Shown: positions 1 through 6,398 of the stretch, in pieces
Layout: every line of letters starts with the position of its first letter
Position numbering within the stretch: the stretch's first letter is position 1
Assembly (NCBI GenBank): GCA_018695085.1
Contig: JABHOU010000300.1
Location: 1 to 7,443, forward strand
Length of the DNA stretch: 7,443 bases
Direction of reading: 5' to 3'
From: Opitutia bacterium
GTDB taxonomy: Bacteria > Verrucomicrobiota > Verrucomicrobiia > Opitutales > Seribacteraceae
Position numbers and translations under genes: made by a program
The notes under the pieces: generated by a model
The model's database searches: none
What the model was told of the DNA's origin: nothing
The model's input: only the letters and a program-made list of their open reading frames with translations

Positions 1-2234
1 ATGACCAGATCACTGTTTTTTCACCTTCTCGCCAGCAGGGCAAGGTTTCCTATGTTCGGATTTCTAAAGACGGTTCCGATGGAGAGGCCATCGTTGAAGC
101 TGTCGTTACTTCGACTGTCTCGGGAGCATTATTCAAAAGGCACGAATACATTCTGAAAGACGGTTGGCAAGGTGTTCTGATTAGATCTACGATTCGAAAC
201 GAAGGAGATAAACCGGTCGATGGTCCGGTAACTGACAAGTGGACCAACTTTCGATCCCGAGGAAAAGTCGGTTCCATTGAATGGGCCGATAGCATTGATC
301 CCGCGGACAAAGCAGGATACGCCTATGCTTGGTTGCCCGGAAAAGACGGGGAAGTTCCTCCCGGCACTGCCCGCCTGAAGCAAGGAGAAGAAATTAGCAT
401 TGAACGGTTTCTGGCTGTCGGGCGATCGCCCGCTGAGGCTTGGGGGGTGGTAGCGACTCACCTTGAGTTGAAGACTGGTAAGTTTTCGGCTCAATTTAAA
501 GAAAACAGTGTTGGACCTATTTCGACTGGGCGACTTGACATTTCGACCGGAGGTCAGGTCATCCCTTCCTATCCTGACGACGATGGTCGCATTAGCCTTG
601 TTCTTCCTCAAGGCAAGGCTTCCGCCATATTTGTCGATCATGGTCGCAAATCTATTGAGCGAAATTTCACTATAGGCTCCAAGCATGTCGAACTGACTCT
701 CGACCTTGAGCCTCGTTCGAGCATTACTTTCGACGTTCGCAAGCAGGATGGCTCCCTTTCTCCCTGCAAGGCTCAGTTCATAGGAATCGACGGAACTCCT
801 TCTCCGAATCTGGGACCCACGGATCGAGCCCATGGTTGCAGGGATCAGTACCATTCGGAAACCGGAAATTTTTCCGTCGCCTTGGCTCCCGGAAAGTATC
901 GAGTAATCCTGACTCGGGGTATCGAGCACGACCATTTCGAAAAAGACGTTGTTCTGCAGCCTGGCAAAACCATTGCCGTAAAGGCGACCTTGCGTCGAAC
1001 GGTTTCCTCTCCTGGTTGGGTTAGTACGGATTTTCACAATCATTCCACTCCAAGTGGCGACAATGTTTGCGGTACGGACGATCGAGTCATCAACTTGGCT
1101 GCCGAACACATCGAATTCGCTCCGACCACGGAGCACAACAGAATCTACGATTGGTCTCCGCACATACGGAAACTTGGGCTTTCCAAGGAAATATCCACTA
1201 TTTCAGGTGTCGAATTGACGGGCTCCGGAGCACATATAAATGCCTTTCCTCTAAAGCCTGAACCCTACAGGCAAGATGGAGGTTCACCTGTTTGGGTAGA
1301 CGATCCACGTATAAACGCAATCAATCTACGAGAATTGCATGGCCATCAGTCCGATCGCTGGGTTCACATTAATCATCCGGATATGGTCGAGAATTTCATC
1401 GATCGAGACAAGGACGGCAAGCCCGATGGAGGTTTTTCAGGCATCGTTTCTCTAATTGATGCCATCGAGACAGAGAACTTTAGGCCCGCCACTATTCTTA
1501 ATGGAGCTCCGTTTCGCATTACTCGCAGAGCGGCCAGAGAACAGGTCACCATCAATCGTGAATTCGTCTGGTTGCAACTCCTCAACAAGGGAATTAAGAT
1601 GTGGGGTATCGCCGTGAGCGACGCTCACCATGTACATGGCAATGGCGTGGGCGGATGGAGAACCTATGTTCGCTCTTCTACCGATGATCCCGAAAAAATC
1701 GATTGGAAGGAAATCAGTCGTCGAGCAAAGGCCGGTCAAATGATTCTTACTTCAGGACCGTACTTAGAGGTCGAGACTGCAGACGGAGTCTTTCCCGGCG
1801 GTCACGCTCGAGCAAACGACGAAATCGAACTGAAGATTCGTGTTCAATGTGCATCCTGGATAGACGTCGACCGCGTTCAGGTGCTTGTCAATGGTCGAGC
1901 TGAACCTGCCTTGAACTTCACCCGCAAAACACACCCCAAGGGGTTCTCTGAAGAGGTCCTGAAATTCGATCGATCCATTCTGATCCCGTTGGATGAAGAT
2001 GCTCATTTGGTCGTGGTGGCCTACGGGGAGAATTTCGACCTCAAGAAGGGTTATGGTTCAAGCAGTCAGTCCGCCATGAATCCGTGCGCATACAATAATC
2101 CCATATTTGTTGACGTGGACGGAAACGGGTTCACTCCAAATGGTGATAGCCTGGGCTTCCCTCTGCCCACTGGTCGACTTTCGGTGGCCCAAGCAAAAGC
2201 TCTCTTAGCCAAGGCAGGCAAAGAGGTCGATTGA
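1..2234 (+). CDS. CehA/McbA-like PHP-fold metallohydrolase, 5' partial
   Basis: The frame is open from the window's left edge (first full codon at base 3) to TGA at 2232-2234, giving 743 visible residues; the true start and any signal peptide lie upstream. Numbering from base 3, roughly residues 1-340 are beta-rich, and the stretch just before the catalytic part resembles a carboxypeptidase-regulatory-like sandwich. The C-terminal half carries PHP-type metal-ligand motifs: DFHNHST (H345, H347), TTEHN (E377, H378), GVEL then GAHINAF (E404, H411), VHINHP (H455, H458) and SDAHH (D540, H542). After these comes a beta-rich tail with the TSGPYLEV and VLVNGR motifs usual for CehA-like proteins. The family is metal-dependent and includes phosphoesterases and carbamate/amide hydrolases; the substrate here is unknown. 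An acidic DRDKDGKPDGG loop (about 467-477) follows the HINHP motif and may bind calcium. A TTG at 333 is an internal leucine, not the start. The 3' end overlaps the convergent minus-strand gene by 169 bases. Confidence 0.88.
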   Translation, partial: DQITVFSPSRQQGKVSYVRISKDGSDGEAIVEAVVTSTVSGALFKRHEYILKDGWQGVLIRSTIRNEGDKPVDGPVTDKWTNFRSRGKVGSIEWADSIDPADKAGYAYAWLPGKDGEVPPGTARLKQGEEISIERFLAVGRSPAEAWGVVATHLELKTGKFSAQFKENSVGPISTGRLDISTGGQVIPSYPDDDGRISLVLPQGKASAIFVDHGRKSIERNFTIGSKHVELTLDLEPRSSITFDVRKQDGSLSPCKAQFIGIDGTPSPNLGPTDRAHGCRDQYHSETGNFSVALAPGKYRVILTRGIEHDHFEKDVVLQPGKTIAVKATLRRTVSSPGWVSTDFHNHSTPSGDNVCGTDDRVINLAAEHIEFAPTTEHNRIYDWSPHIRKLGLSKEISTISGVELTGSGAHINAFPLKPEPYRQDGGSPVWVDDPRINAINLRELHGHQSDRWVHINHPDMVENFIDRDKDGKPDGGFSGIVSLIDAIETENFRPATILNGAPFRITRRAAREQVTINREFVWLQLLNKGIKMWGIAVSDAHHVHGNGVGGWRTYVRSSTDDPEKIDWKEISRRAKAGQMILTSGPYLEVETADGVFPGGHARANDEIELKIRVQCASWIDVDRVQVLVNGRAEPALNFTRKTHPKGFSEEVLKFDRSILIPLDEDAHLVVVAYGENFDLKKGYGSSSQSAMNPCAYNNPIFVDVDGNGFTPNGDSLGFPLPTGRLSVAQAKALLAKAGKEVD

Positions 2235-2251
2235 GTCGTAGTCGAATTCAA
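2066..2251 (-). other. Likely non-native 61-codon 3' extension of the DUF6797 gene
   Basis: These codons, plus the TAA/TAG-class stop at 2066-2068, follow ...VASRF and encode a Ser/Thr/Pro-rich tail beginning LNSTTTQSTS. Almost all of it (2066-2234) is the exact complement of the PHP gene's C-terminal coding sequence, which has its own clear protein family signature. The tail begins within TTTTT (2250-2254 on the minus strand). With four Ts, the frame would read CGA TTT TGA and stop at once. I infer a recent one-base insertion or a sequence error. Alternatively the extension is real and translated. Confidence 0.55.
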
Positions 2252-4507
2252 AAATCGGGACGCAACTTGTGTATGGACCTTGTCCACAAGTTCGTCGCCA
2301 TTTTCATTTTCCAGGTCGTAGGCGATTTCCATCTGCATGACGGGCTGGATCCCTTCAATTTCGATGAAAACGCTTTTTCCATCCGATTGGAGTTTAGCTG
2401 AAAGGACCGTTAGTTTGTCTCGACCGGTTTTCTCGGGATTGGACACCTTGTAGTCGGGTGATCCATAGCGACTTGTCCAGCGGTAGTTCCAATGATTTAC
2501 GGCGTAGGACTCTGGATCGTTTGCCAACTCTTCGCCTAGCTTTACGCCAAAACGGAGCAGGATTCCATTCTTGTGCGCTTTGAGGGAAAGTGGACGAGGC
2601 CAGTCGCCGCCGACATAACGCACGCGCTGCAAGCAACCGTCTCTAGCTCCTGAGGTTTGCCAACCTTTGAGACCTGTAACGTATAATTGTCCATCTTGAT
2701 CGTTGAAGCGTCCGCGCATGGCTCCCGAGGAGAAGCGAAACGGAAACTTTGAGATAGCTCCTTGTGGGCTTCCGTCCACCTTGTCCTGCATGACAAGAAA
2801 CATTTCGCACTTTCCGTACGAGAGGTGGAGCATTTCGCCTTTGGGGATGCCCCAATTATCGCTGGTTACCCAGACTTGAGAACCGCATGAGTTGTCCACT
2901 TTATGGGGTATCCAGCAGAGTGGGCCATCATAGGTTTTGGGCTTTTCTTCTCGGTGGTGACAGGGAACAAATCCATAAAACCCGCCGGGTTCTACGATGT
3001 CTACGCGAGATGCGGGCACCCAAGTTCCCTGTTGGTCTGCTGCAGTTACTACTCCTCCTGGTCCTACGAAGAAGCCGTTGGGATTACGGAATCCAGTAGC
3101 GAAACGTTCCAGTTTACCTCCATCTTTACTTACTTTGAGAACTGAACCGCCGTGGCGAGTCCCACTGGCACAACGAATATAATAAAAGTTTCCCTCCGGG
3201 TCTGTTTCCAAGCAGGTCGAGAATTCGTGCGAACCGAGGCTGACCTCAGCGTCGTTGTTGAAGTTTTCGTAGAAGTCGATTTCGGAGTCTCCGTTTAGGT
3301 CGTGCAGACGCGTTATCTGGTCACGTCCGAGAACATATATCTTGTCGTCCACTATGCGGAGACCCAGCGGATGATAGAGCCCCGTTGCGATTCGTTGCCA
3401 AGTGAGTCTGTCCAGCTTGTCGTCGACGCCACGTACAAGCCATACATCGCCCTCCATCGTGGAGACTGCGAGATCGCCGTTGGTGAAGAAATCGTGTCCG
3501 CCGAAATGGAGAATGGCGCCCCACGGGTTGTCGAAGGGAGATTGAATAGTGTCCAAGGTGTAAGGTTCACCTTTTTTCGCAATGCCTAGTTCTCCTTTTG
3601 TGTCTAGTGTTTCAGCCCACTTTTTAGGTCCGCCTTTCATCCACTTCACCAACTCGGGAGAAGCAAACTTCTTCTTGGCGTATAGGGCAAAACTTTCCAG
3701 TTCCTTTTCAGGTCCTTCCCAAAGTAAAATAGTGAATTGGGAGTTGCCTCCCTTTACCTTTGCAATAGCACGATGTCCGTCCACTCCAATCGAGTTTCCA
3801 TCGTCTAACACGGTTGCGGCGATTACAGTGCTATCTCCACTTTTCTTGGAGCGAGGAATAACAGCCATCTTTATTCCTTTAACTTTACGAACTGCACCAA
3901 CTCCCCCACCCTGTGGCGATTGAGCAAGAAGTAAGAATTCTGTGTTATCTAATCCACGAATTTCGAAACTGCGAGAAAAGACGACCGAACCCGCTGCCTT
4001 TTTAGCCCAAGGAGATTCCAAGACTTCTCCAGTTCCCACCGAATAGCTCAAGACGATGCGTTTTCCGTAATGGTAAAGTCCTTTGTATTTGGCCCAAACA
4101 CGTGGAAGGGGTCCGAACTTGGTCGGTTTTGCCTTCCACTCTCCTCCTTGAGTCCAACCCGGGCCTTTTGTGATGAAGCTTACCTTGCCGCGAACTTCGT
4201 CGTGATCGAGCAATGCATCGCGCCCGCCTTTGACGTAAACGAAACCCTTTGTCCATCCGGCAAACATACTGAGGTTGTCGGCATCGAACCCGATACTCGA
4301 ATTACTTTCGTCTCCCAACCATATTGCCGTAGCCTTGGGTATCCCGGAAAAAGATCCATTTGGGTCGCTCCTAGATTGCAATAGAGTGGATCCGAAGGTT
4401 GGTCCCATTGCAGTTCTGTTCCACCTGTGTTCTGCGGAATTTGACCTGGAACTGGGGAGAAGAAAGGAAACAGATAGTGAAAAAGCAATAAATCCTGACA
4501 GTTTCAT
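2066..4507 (-). CDS. Secreted DUF6797-domain / beta-propeller protein with a readthrough C-terminal tail
   Basis: This is an 813-residue protein if it starts at ATG 4505-4507. I chose that start over ATG 4552 because it begins directly with a signal peptide (MKLSGFIAFSLSVSFLLPSS, likely cut after SNSA at residue 25). Residues about 30-170 match DUF6797 as I know it: FDADNLSMFAGWTKGF (74-89), GPGWTQGG (115-122), FGPLPRVWAKYKGLYHYG (131-148), VLESP (162-166). Residues about 315-715 look like a PQQ/sorbosone-dehydrogenase-type beta-propeller (repeated NPNGF, GDVW and GDLAVS elements) with an EF-hand-like loop DLNGDSEIDFYE at 403-414. Relatives often carry a C-terminal c-type haem domain; no CxxCH occurs here, so this is a haem-less version. 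Its enzymatic role is unknown, and it probably acts outside the cytoplasm. The recognisable protein ends near F752 (...THTQ-like HTQVASRF). The last 61 residues are antisense to the neighbouring PHP gene and begin at a T5 run, suggesting stop loss or a one-base frameshift. It lies 69 bases behind the ThuA gene, probably in one operon. Confidence 0.8.
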   Translation of the reverse strand: MKLSGFIAFSLSVSFLLPSSRSNSAEHRWNRTAMGPTFGSTLLQSRSDPNGSFSGIPKATAIWLGDESNSSIGFDADNLSMFAGWTKGFVYVKGGRDALLDHDEVRGKVSFITKGPGWTQGGEWKAKPTKFGPLPRVWAKYKGLYHYGKRIVLSYSVGTGEVLESPWAKKAAGSVVFSRSFEIRGLDNTEFLLLAQSPQGGGVGAVRKVKGIKMAVIPRSKKSGDSTVIAATVLDDGNSIGVDGHRAIAKVKGGNSQFTILLWEGPEKELESFALYAKKKFASPELVKWMKGGPKKWAETLDTKGELGIAKKGEPYTLDTIQSPFDNPWGAILHFGGHDFFTNGDLAVSTMEGDVWLVRGVDDKLDRLTWQRIATGLYHPLGLRIVDDKIYVLGRDQITRLHDLNGDSEIDFYENFNNDAEVSLGSHEFSTCLETDPEGNFYYIRCASGTRHGGSVLKVSKDGGKLERFATGFRNPNGFFVGPGGVVTAADQQGTWVPASRVDIVEPGGFYGFVPCHHREEKPKTYDGPLCWIPHKVDNSCGSQVWVTSDNWGIPKGEMLHLSYGKCEMFLVMQDKVDGSPQGAISKFPFRFSSGAMRGRFNDQDGQLYVTGLKGWQTSGARDGCLQRVRYVGGDWPRPLSLKAHKNGILLRFGVKLGEELANDPESYAVNHWNYRWTSRYGSPDYKVSNPEKTGRDKLTVLSAKLQSDGKSVFIEIEGIQPVMQMEIAYDLENENGDELVDKVHTQVASRFLNSTTTQSTSLPALAKRAFAWATESRPVGRGKPRLSPFGVNPFPSTSTNMGLLYAHGFMAD
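2259..2296. terminator. Bidirectional terminator-like hairpin between convergent genes, inside coding sequence
   Basis: GACG(2259-2262), a bulged C, then AACTTGTG (2264-2271) pair with CACAAGTT (2285-2292) and CGTC (2293-2296): 12 base pairs with one bulge. An alternative inner stem, GGAC/GTCC (2275-2278 with 2282-2285), could close the loop. On the plus strand it lies 24 bases past the PHP stop and is followed by GCCATTTTCATTTT (2297-2310). On the minus strand it is followed by CCGATTTTT (2258-2250). The hairpin therefore suits termination of both converging transcripts. It is made entirely from codons for the DUF6797 protein's end (about GDELVDKVHTQVAS). Confidence 0.6.
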
Positions 4508-4545
4508 AAAGCAAAATATAGAACCACCATCACCAGTTTGGCGAT

Positions 4546-4574
4546 GATTCAATACAAGGAAAGGTTCCTGAATC
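4546..4574 (-). repeat. Stem-loop in the ThuA-DUF6797 spacer
   Basis: Three bases after the ThuA stop codon, the minus strand reads GATTC-AGGAA-CCT-TTCCT-TGTATT-GAATC. AGGAA pairs with TTCCT around a 3-base loop, and the outer GATTC pairs with GAATC across a 6-base bulge. No T tract follows, so it is not a standard terminator. It could mark an mRNA processing or stability point between the two operon genes, or cause partial termination that lowers expression of the downstream gene. The pairing is seen in the sequence; the role is inference. Confidence 0.35.
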
Positions 4575-4576
4575 CC

Positions 4577-5632
4577 TTATTTTTTTCTTACCGGACGGAA
4601 AGGCCAGTTAGGTGTGCCTTTGGGGTCCGGCGCCGAAGGGGTCTTGCCTAGACCATAGTCCTCGGCTTGCATGTCTTGTCCCGGCCAAAAGGCTTTATCG
4701 CGAATGAAGCCGTAAAAGGAAGGATAGAAAGGATCCACGTAGGCGACATCGGCATTTTTCGGAACTTCTAGCCCTGTCAAATGGTAGGACGCGTTAACTA
4801 ATAAACGCCGCAAGTCTTCGCTTACCAAATCTACGGAAGCTCCCATAGTAGTGCAAAAGGTAGTTCCCTTCTTTCCGCCAGAAGACTCATAAGTGTGCAA
4901 CCAAGCCAACGGTTGCATGGGATCGTTCTTCTTGCCCTCAACGTTAGGCGACTTAGGGTCGAGCGTCTTAGTCACTGCTCCGCGTAACAGAATGGTATCC
5001 CTTTCGGAGGTAACTTTCTTAACGCCGTAAACGTCGGAAGGACCAAAAACGTCTTTAACTCCATGGAGAATAGGGTGTTTTGCATTGGCTTTTTCAATAA
5101 CACCGCGAGTTCCCTCTCTCTTGTGACCACCATGATGGTTTACCCAACCTTCACCCATGACAAGGGGACCAAAAGAACCGTAGGAAATCTTTTTACCAAA
5201 AGAACCTCCCCCGGTAAAGGCATGGGTAGCGGTACGGATACCGATTACCGGCTTTCCTGCATCCAAGAATTTAGTGATGTGCTTGGCATCTTCTGGGGAT
5301 GGACGACGAAATCGGGTTCCAGTGAGCATGAGATCAGCATCTTCAAGGTATTTCCACCCTCGAATGCCGGCTTGATTGTTTGGGTCGATGTGTTTTCCCG
5401 CGGAATCCCAAGCGAAGAGCACGATACAGTCGAATCCGTGCTTTTGAGATAATATCTTTGCGAGCATGGGCATACTTTCCTCTGTGCGGTATTCCTCGTC
5501 GCCAGATATTAGGACAATGGTTTTGCCCTTGCCGGGACCACTGCCACCCTTGAGTTCTAGTACGTCCTTGTCCCCGAATGATAGGCAAACGGATAGAATT
5601 AAGGTGTAAAGTGAGAAGACTGCTTTTTTCAT
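4577..5632 (-). CDS. Secreted ThuA-like domain protein
   Basis: This is a 351-residue protein if it starts at ATG 5630-5632, which begins MKKAVFSLYTLILSVCLSFG, a plausible signal peptide. An in-frame ATG at 5683 would add 17 charged residues in front and spoil the signal, so I rejected it. The ThuA (trehalose-utilisation-like, glutamine-amidotransferase-fold) pattern is clear: TIVLISGDEEYRTEE (38-52), an LMLTGTRFRRPSPEDAKH segment (101-118), GKPVIGIRTATHAF (126-139), GWVNHHGGHK (162-171), HPILHGV (186-192), and near the C-terminus a TTMGAS...RRLLVNASYHLTG segment. The position equivalent to the amidotransferase nucleophile region reads GIRTATHAF, with no cysteine, so classical amidotransferase chemistry is not expected. 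ThuA-like proteins are linked to disaccharide metabolism, and some act as keto-sugar-modifying enzymes; the substrate here is unknown. No Shine-Dalgarno sequence is seen. The gene leads a probable two-gene unit with the DUF6797 gene. Confidence 0.85.
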   Translation of the reverse strand: MKKAVFSLYTLILSVCLSFGDKDVLELKGGSGPGKGKTIVLISGDEEYRTEESMPMLAKILSQKHGFDCIVLFAWDSAGKHIDPNNQAGIRGWKYLEDADLMLTGTRFRRPSPEDAKHITKFLDAGKPVIGIRTATHAFTGGGSFGKKISYGSFGPLVMGEGWVNHHGGHKREGTRGVIEKANAKHPILHGVKDVFGPSDVYGVKKVTSERDTILLRGAVTKTLDPKSPNVEGKKNDPMQPLAWLHTYESSGGKKGTTFCTTMGASVDLVSEDLRRLLVNASYHLTGLEVPKNADVAYVDPFYPSFYGFIRDKAFWPGQDMQAEDYGLGKTPSAPDPKGTPNWPFRPVRKK

Positions 5633-5648
5633 AGAGAGCGTTGCGTTT

Positions 5649-5699
5649 CGTTTGTGGGGTTTAAGGAAAGTGGAAATACTCATGCTGAATCCACAAACG
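5649..5699. repeat. 9-bp inverted repeat flanking the possible ThuA promoter
   Basis: CGTTTGTGG at 5649-5657 is matched perfectly by its reverse complement CCACAAACG at 5691-5699. The centres are 42 bp apart, about four turns of B-DNA. One arm overlaps the candidate -35 box and the other lies just downstream of the expected transcription start. This arrangement would suit paired operator half-sites or a long-range stem in the 5' leader. The match is seen in the sequence; the function is inferred. Confidence 0.4.
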
Positions 5700-5703
5700 T
5701 CAA
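5675..5703 (-). promoter_or_regulatory. Possible promoter for the ThuA-DUF6797 unit
   Basis: On the minus strand a TTGACG (5703-5698, five of six to a sigma-70 -35 box) is separated by 17 bases from AGTATT (5680-5675, only three of six to the -10 consensus). If used, transcription would start near 5668, downstream of the alternative ATG at 5683, which supports the start at 5632. The weak -10 box keeps confidence low and would fit a promoter that needs an activator. Confidence 0.25.
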
Positions 5704-5715
5704 GAGCGCACGCTC
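5704..5715. promoter_or_regulatory. Palindrome GAGCG-CA-CGCTC, possible operator
   Basis: This short, GC-rich element has two perfect 5-bp arms around a 2-bp centre. It lies immediately upstream of the candidate -35 box of the ThuA gene, a usual place for an activator or repressor to bind. It could also form a small hairpin. No regulator gene is visible in the window. Confidence 0.3.
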
Positions 5716-5719
5716 ACAA

Positions 5720-5747
5720 ATGAAACAATCAATAGAAGAGGTTTCAT
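5720..5747. repeat. 7-bp inverted repeat after the MBL gene
   Basis: ATGAAAC (5720-5726) and GTTTCAT (5741-5747) are exact inverted copies separated by 14 bases, starting 9 bases past the stop codon of the metallo-beta-lactamase gene. The stem is AT-rich, with no T tract behind it on the minus strand, so it would be a poor intrinsic terminator. Confidence 0.25.
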
Positions 5748-5756
5748 CGATTTATT

Positions 5757-6398
5757 CTAAGCAGGAACAAAGGGGTTCGTCGCCATTTCGCGATCGACAG
5801 TGCTATCCGGTCCGTGACCAGGATGAAGAGACGTTTCTCCGGGGAGGCAGTAGAGCTTATCTCTTATCGATTTTTCTAGTGTTGCAAAATCGCCTCCTGG
5901 CAAATCCGTTCTGCCAATGCTTCCTGCAAAAATGGCATCACCCACAAAGCAACAATTCTTGGATGGAACATGAAACGCAACGTTTCCGGGGCAATGACCC
6001 GGGACATGAAGAACATCCACCTCTTTTCCGAATAAGTCTAGTTTGTCGCCGTCAGATATCCACTGCGTAATTTTGACTGGTTGAAAATTCATGCCGGGCA
6101 TAGCGAAACTCGACATGCATTGAGGGTTCTCGAACAGTTGTAGGTCATCCTTGTGCCCTAGTACACTCATTTCACCTTCGACCAGTTCCGCTGCACCCGC
6201 CATGTGGTCCCAGTGCCCATGAGTCAGCCATAAGGCGGAAAGTTTAAGTCCTCTTGAAGTTAGTATAGGGGCAATCGTTGCCTTTGCCTCAGGCGGAGCG
6301 TCGATCAGGATAGCGTCCGCACCATTCTCTTCCCAAACCAAGAAGGCATTCGTGCCAATTGGGCCCAATTCGATTTTTTGAAACTGCAAGTCGCTCAT
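5757..6398 (-). CDS. Metallo-beta-lactamase-fold hydrolase, glyoxalase-II-like (YcbL/GloB type)
   Basis: This is a complete 213-residue protein with no signal peptide, so it is cytoplasmic. The metal ligands of the fold are all present: THGHWDH (H60, H62, D64, H65), PGHCPG (H135), VGDAIF (D154) and PGHGP (H195). The segment GDAIFAGSIGRTDLPGGD (153-170) and the ending DREMATNPF are typical of the short YcbL/GloB-like thioester hydrolases rather than of antibiotic-degrading beta-lactamases. It lacks the extra C-terminal helical domain of full glyoxalase II, which fits its length. The likely reaction is hydrolysis of S-lactoylglutathione or a similar thioester, but the substrate cannot be fixed from sequence. 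The start at ATG 6396-6398 fits the family N-terminus (MSDLQFQKIELGPIGTNAFL), although no Shine-Dalgarno sequence precedes it. It runs in the same direction as the ThuA gene, 124 bases ahead of it, and is divergent from the LMF gene. Confidence 0.87.
   Translation of the reverse strand: MSDLQFQKIELGPIGTNAFLVWEENGADAILIDAPPEAKATIAPILTSRGLKLSALWLTHGHWDHMAGAAELVEGEMSVLGHKDDLQLFENPQCMSSFAMPGMNFQPVKITQWISDGDKLDLFGKEVDVLHVPGHCPGNVAFHVPSKNCCFVGDAIFAGSIGRTDLPGGDFATLEKSIRDKLYCLPGETSLHPGHGPDSTVDREMATNPFVPA

Noticed and set aside
1..156. ATG at base 1 opening a short plus-strand frame.
   Set aside because: It stops after 51 codons with no coding character; the PHP frame (from base 3) continues through with family-like sequence. 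The ATG at the edge is chance.
333..335. TTG as the start of the PHP gene.
   Set aside because: The frame is open back to the window edge with protein-like sequence in front of it, so the TTG is an internal leucine codon and the gene is 5' truncated by the window.
129..1163. Long minus-strand open frame of 344 codons opposite the PHP gene.
   Set aside because: It lacks recognisable domains, is rich in Arg/Ser as expected of an antisense shadow, and lies wholly within a plus-strand frame with clear family motifs.
4508..4552. Upstream ATG at 4552 as the DUF6797 start.
   Set aside because: The extra 15 residues precede the signal peptide and include the spacer hairpin edge; ATG 4507 gives a standard signal sequence.
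5633..5683. Upstream ATG at 5683 as the ThuA start.
   Set aside because: It would put 17 charged residues before an otherwise good signal peptide, and it lies in the loop of the inverted repeat, probably upstream of the transcription start.
5654..6070. Plus-strand frame of 138 codons across the ThuA-MBL spacer and into the MBL gene.
   Set aside because: Most of it is antisense to the MBL catalytic region, and the encoded sequence shows no fold or family.
5757..6398. The MBL-fold gene as an antibiotic resistance beta-lactamase.
   Set aside because: There is no signal peptide, and the GDAIFAGSIGRTDLPGGD and NPF-ending pattern belongs to glyoxalase-II-like thioester hydrolases.
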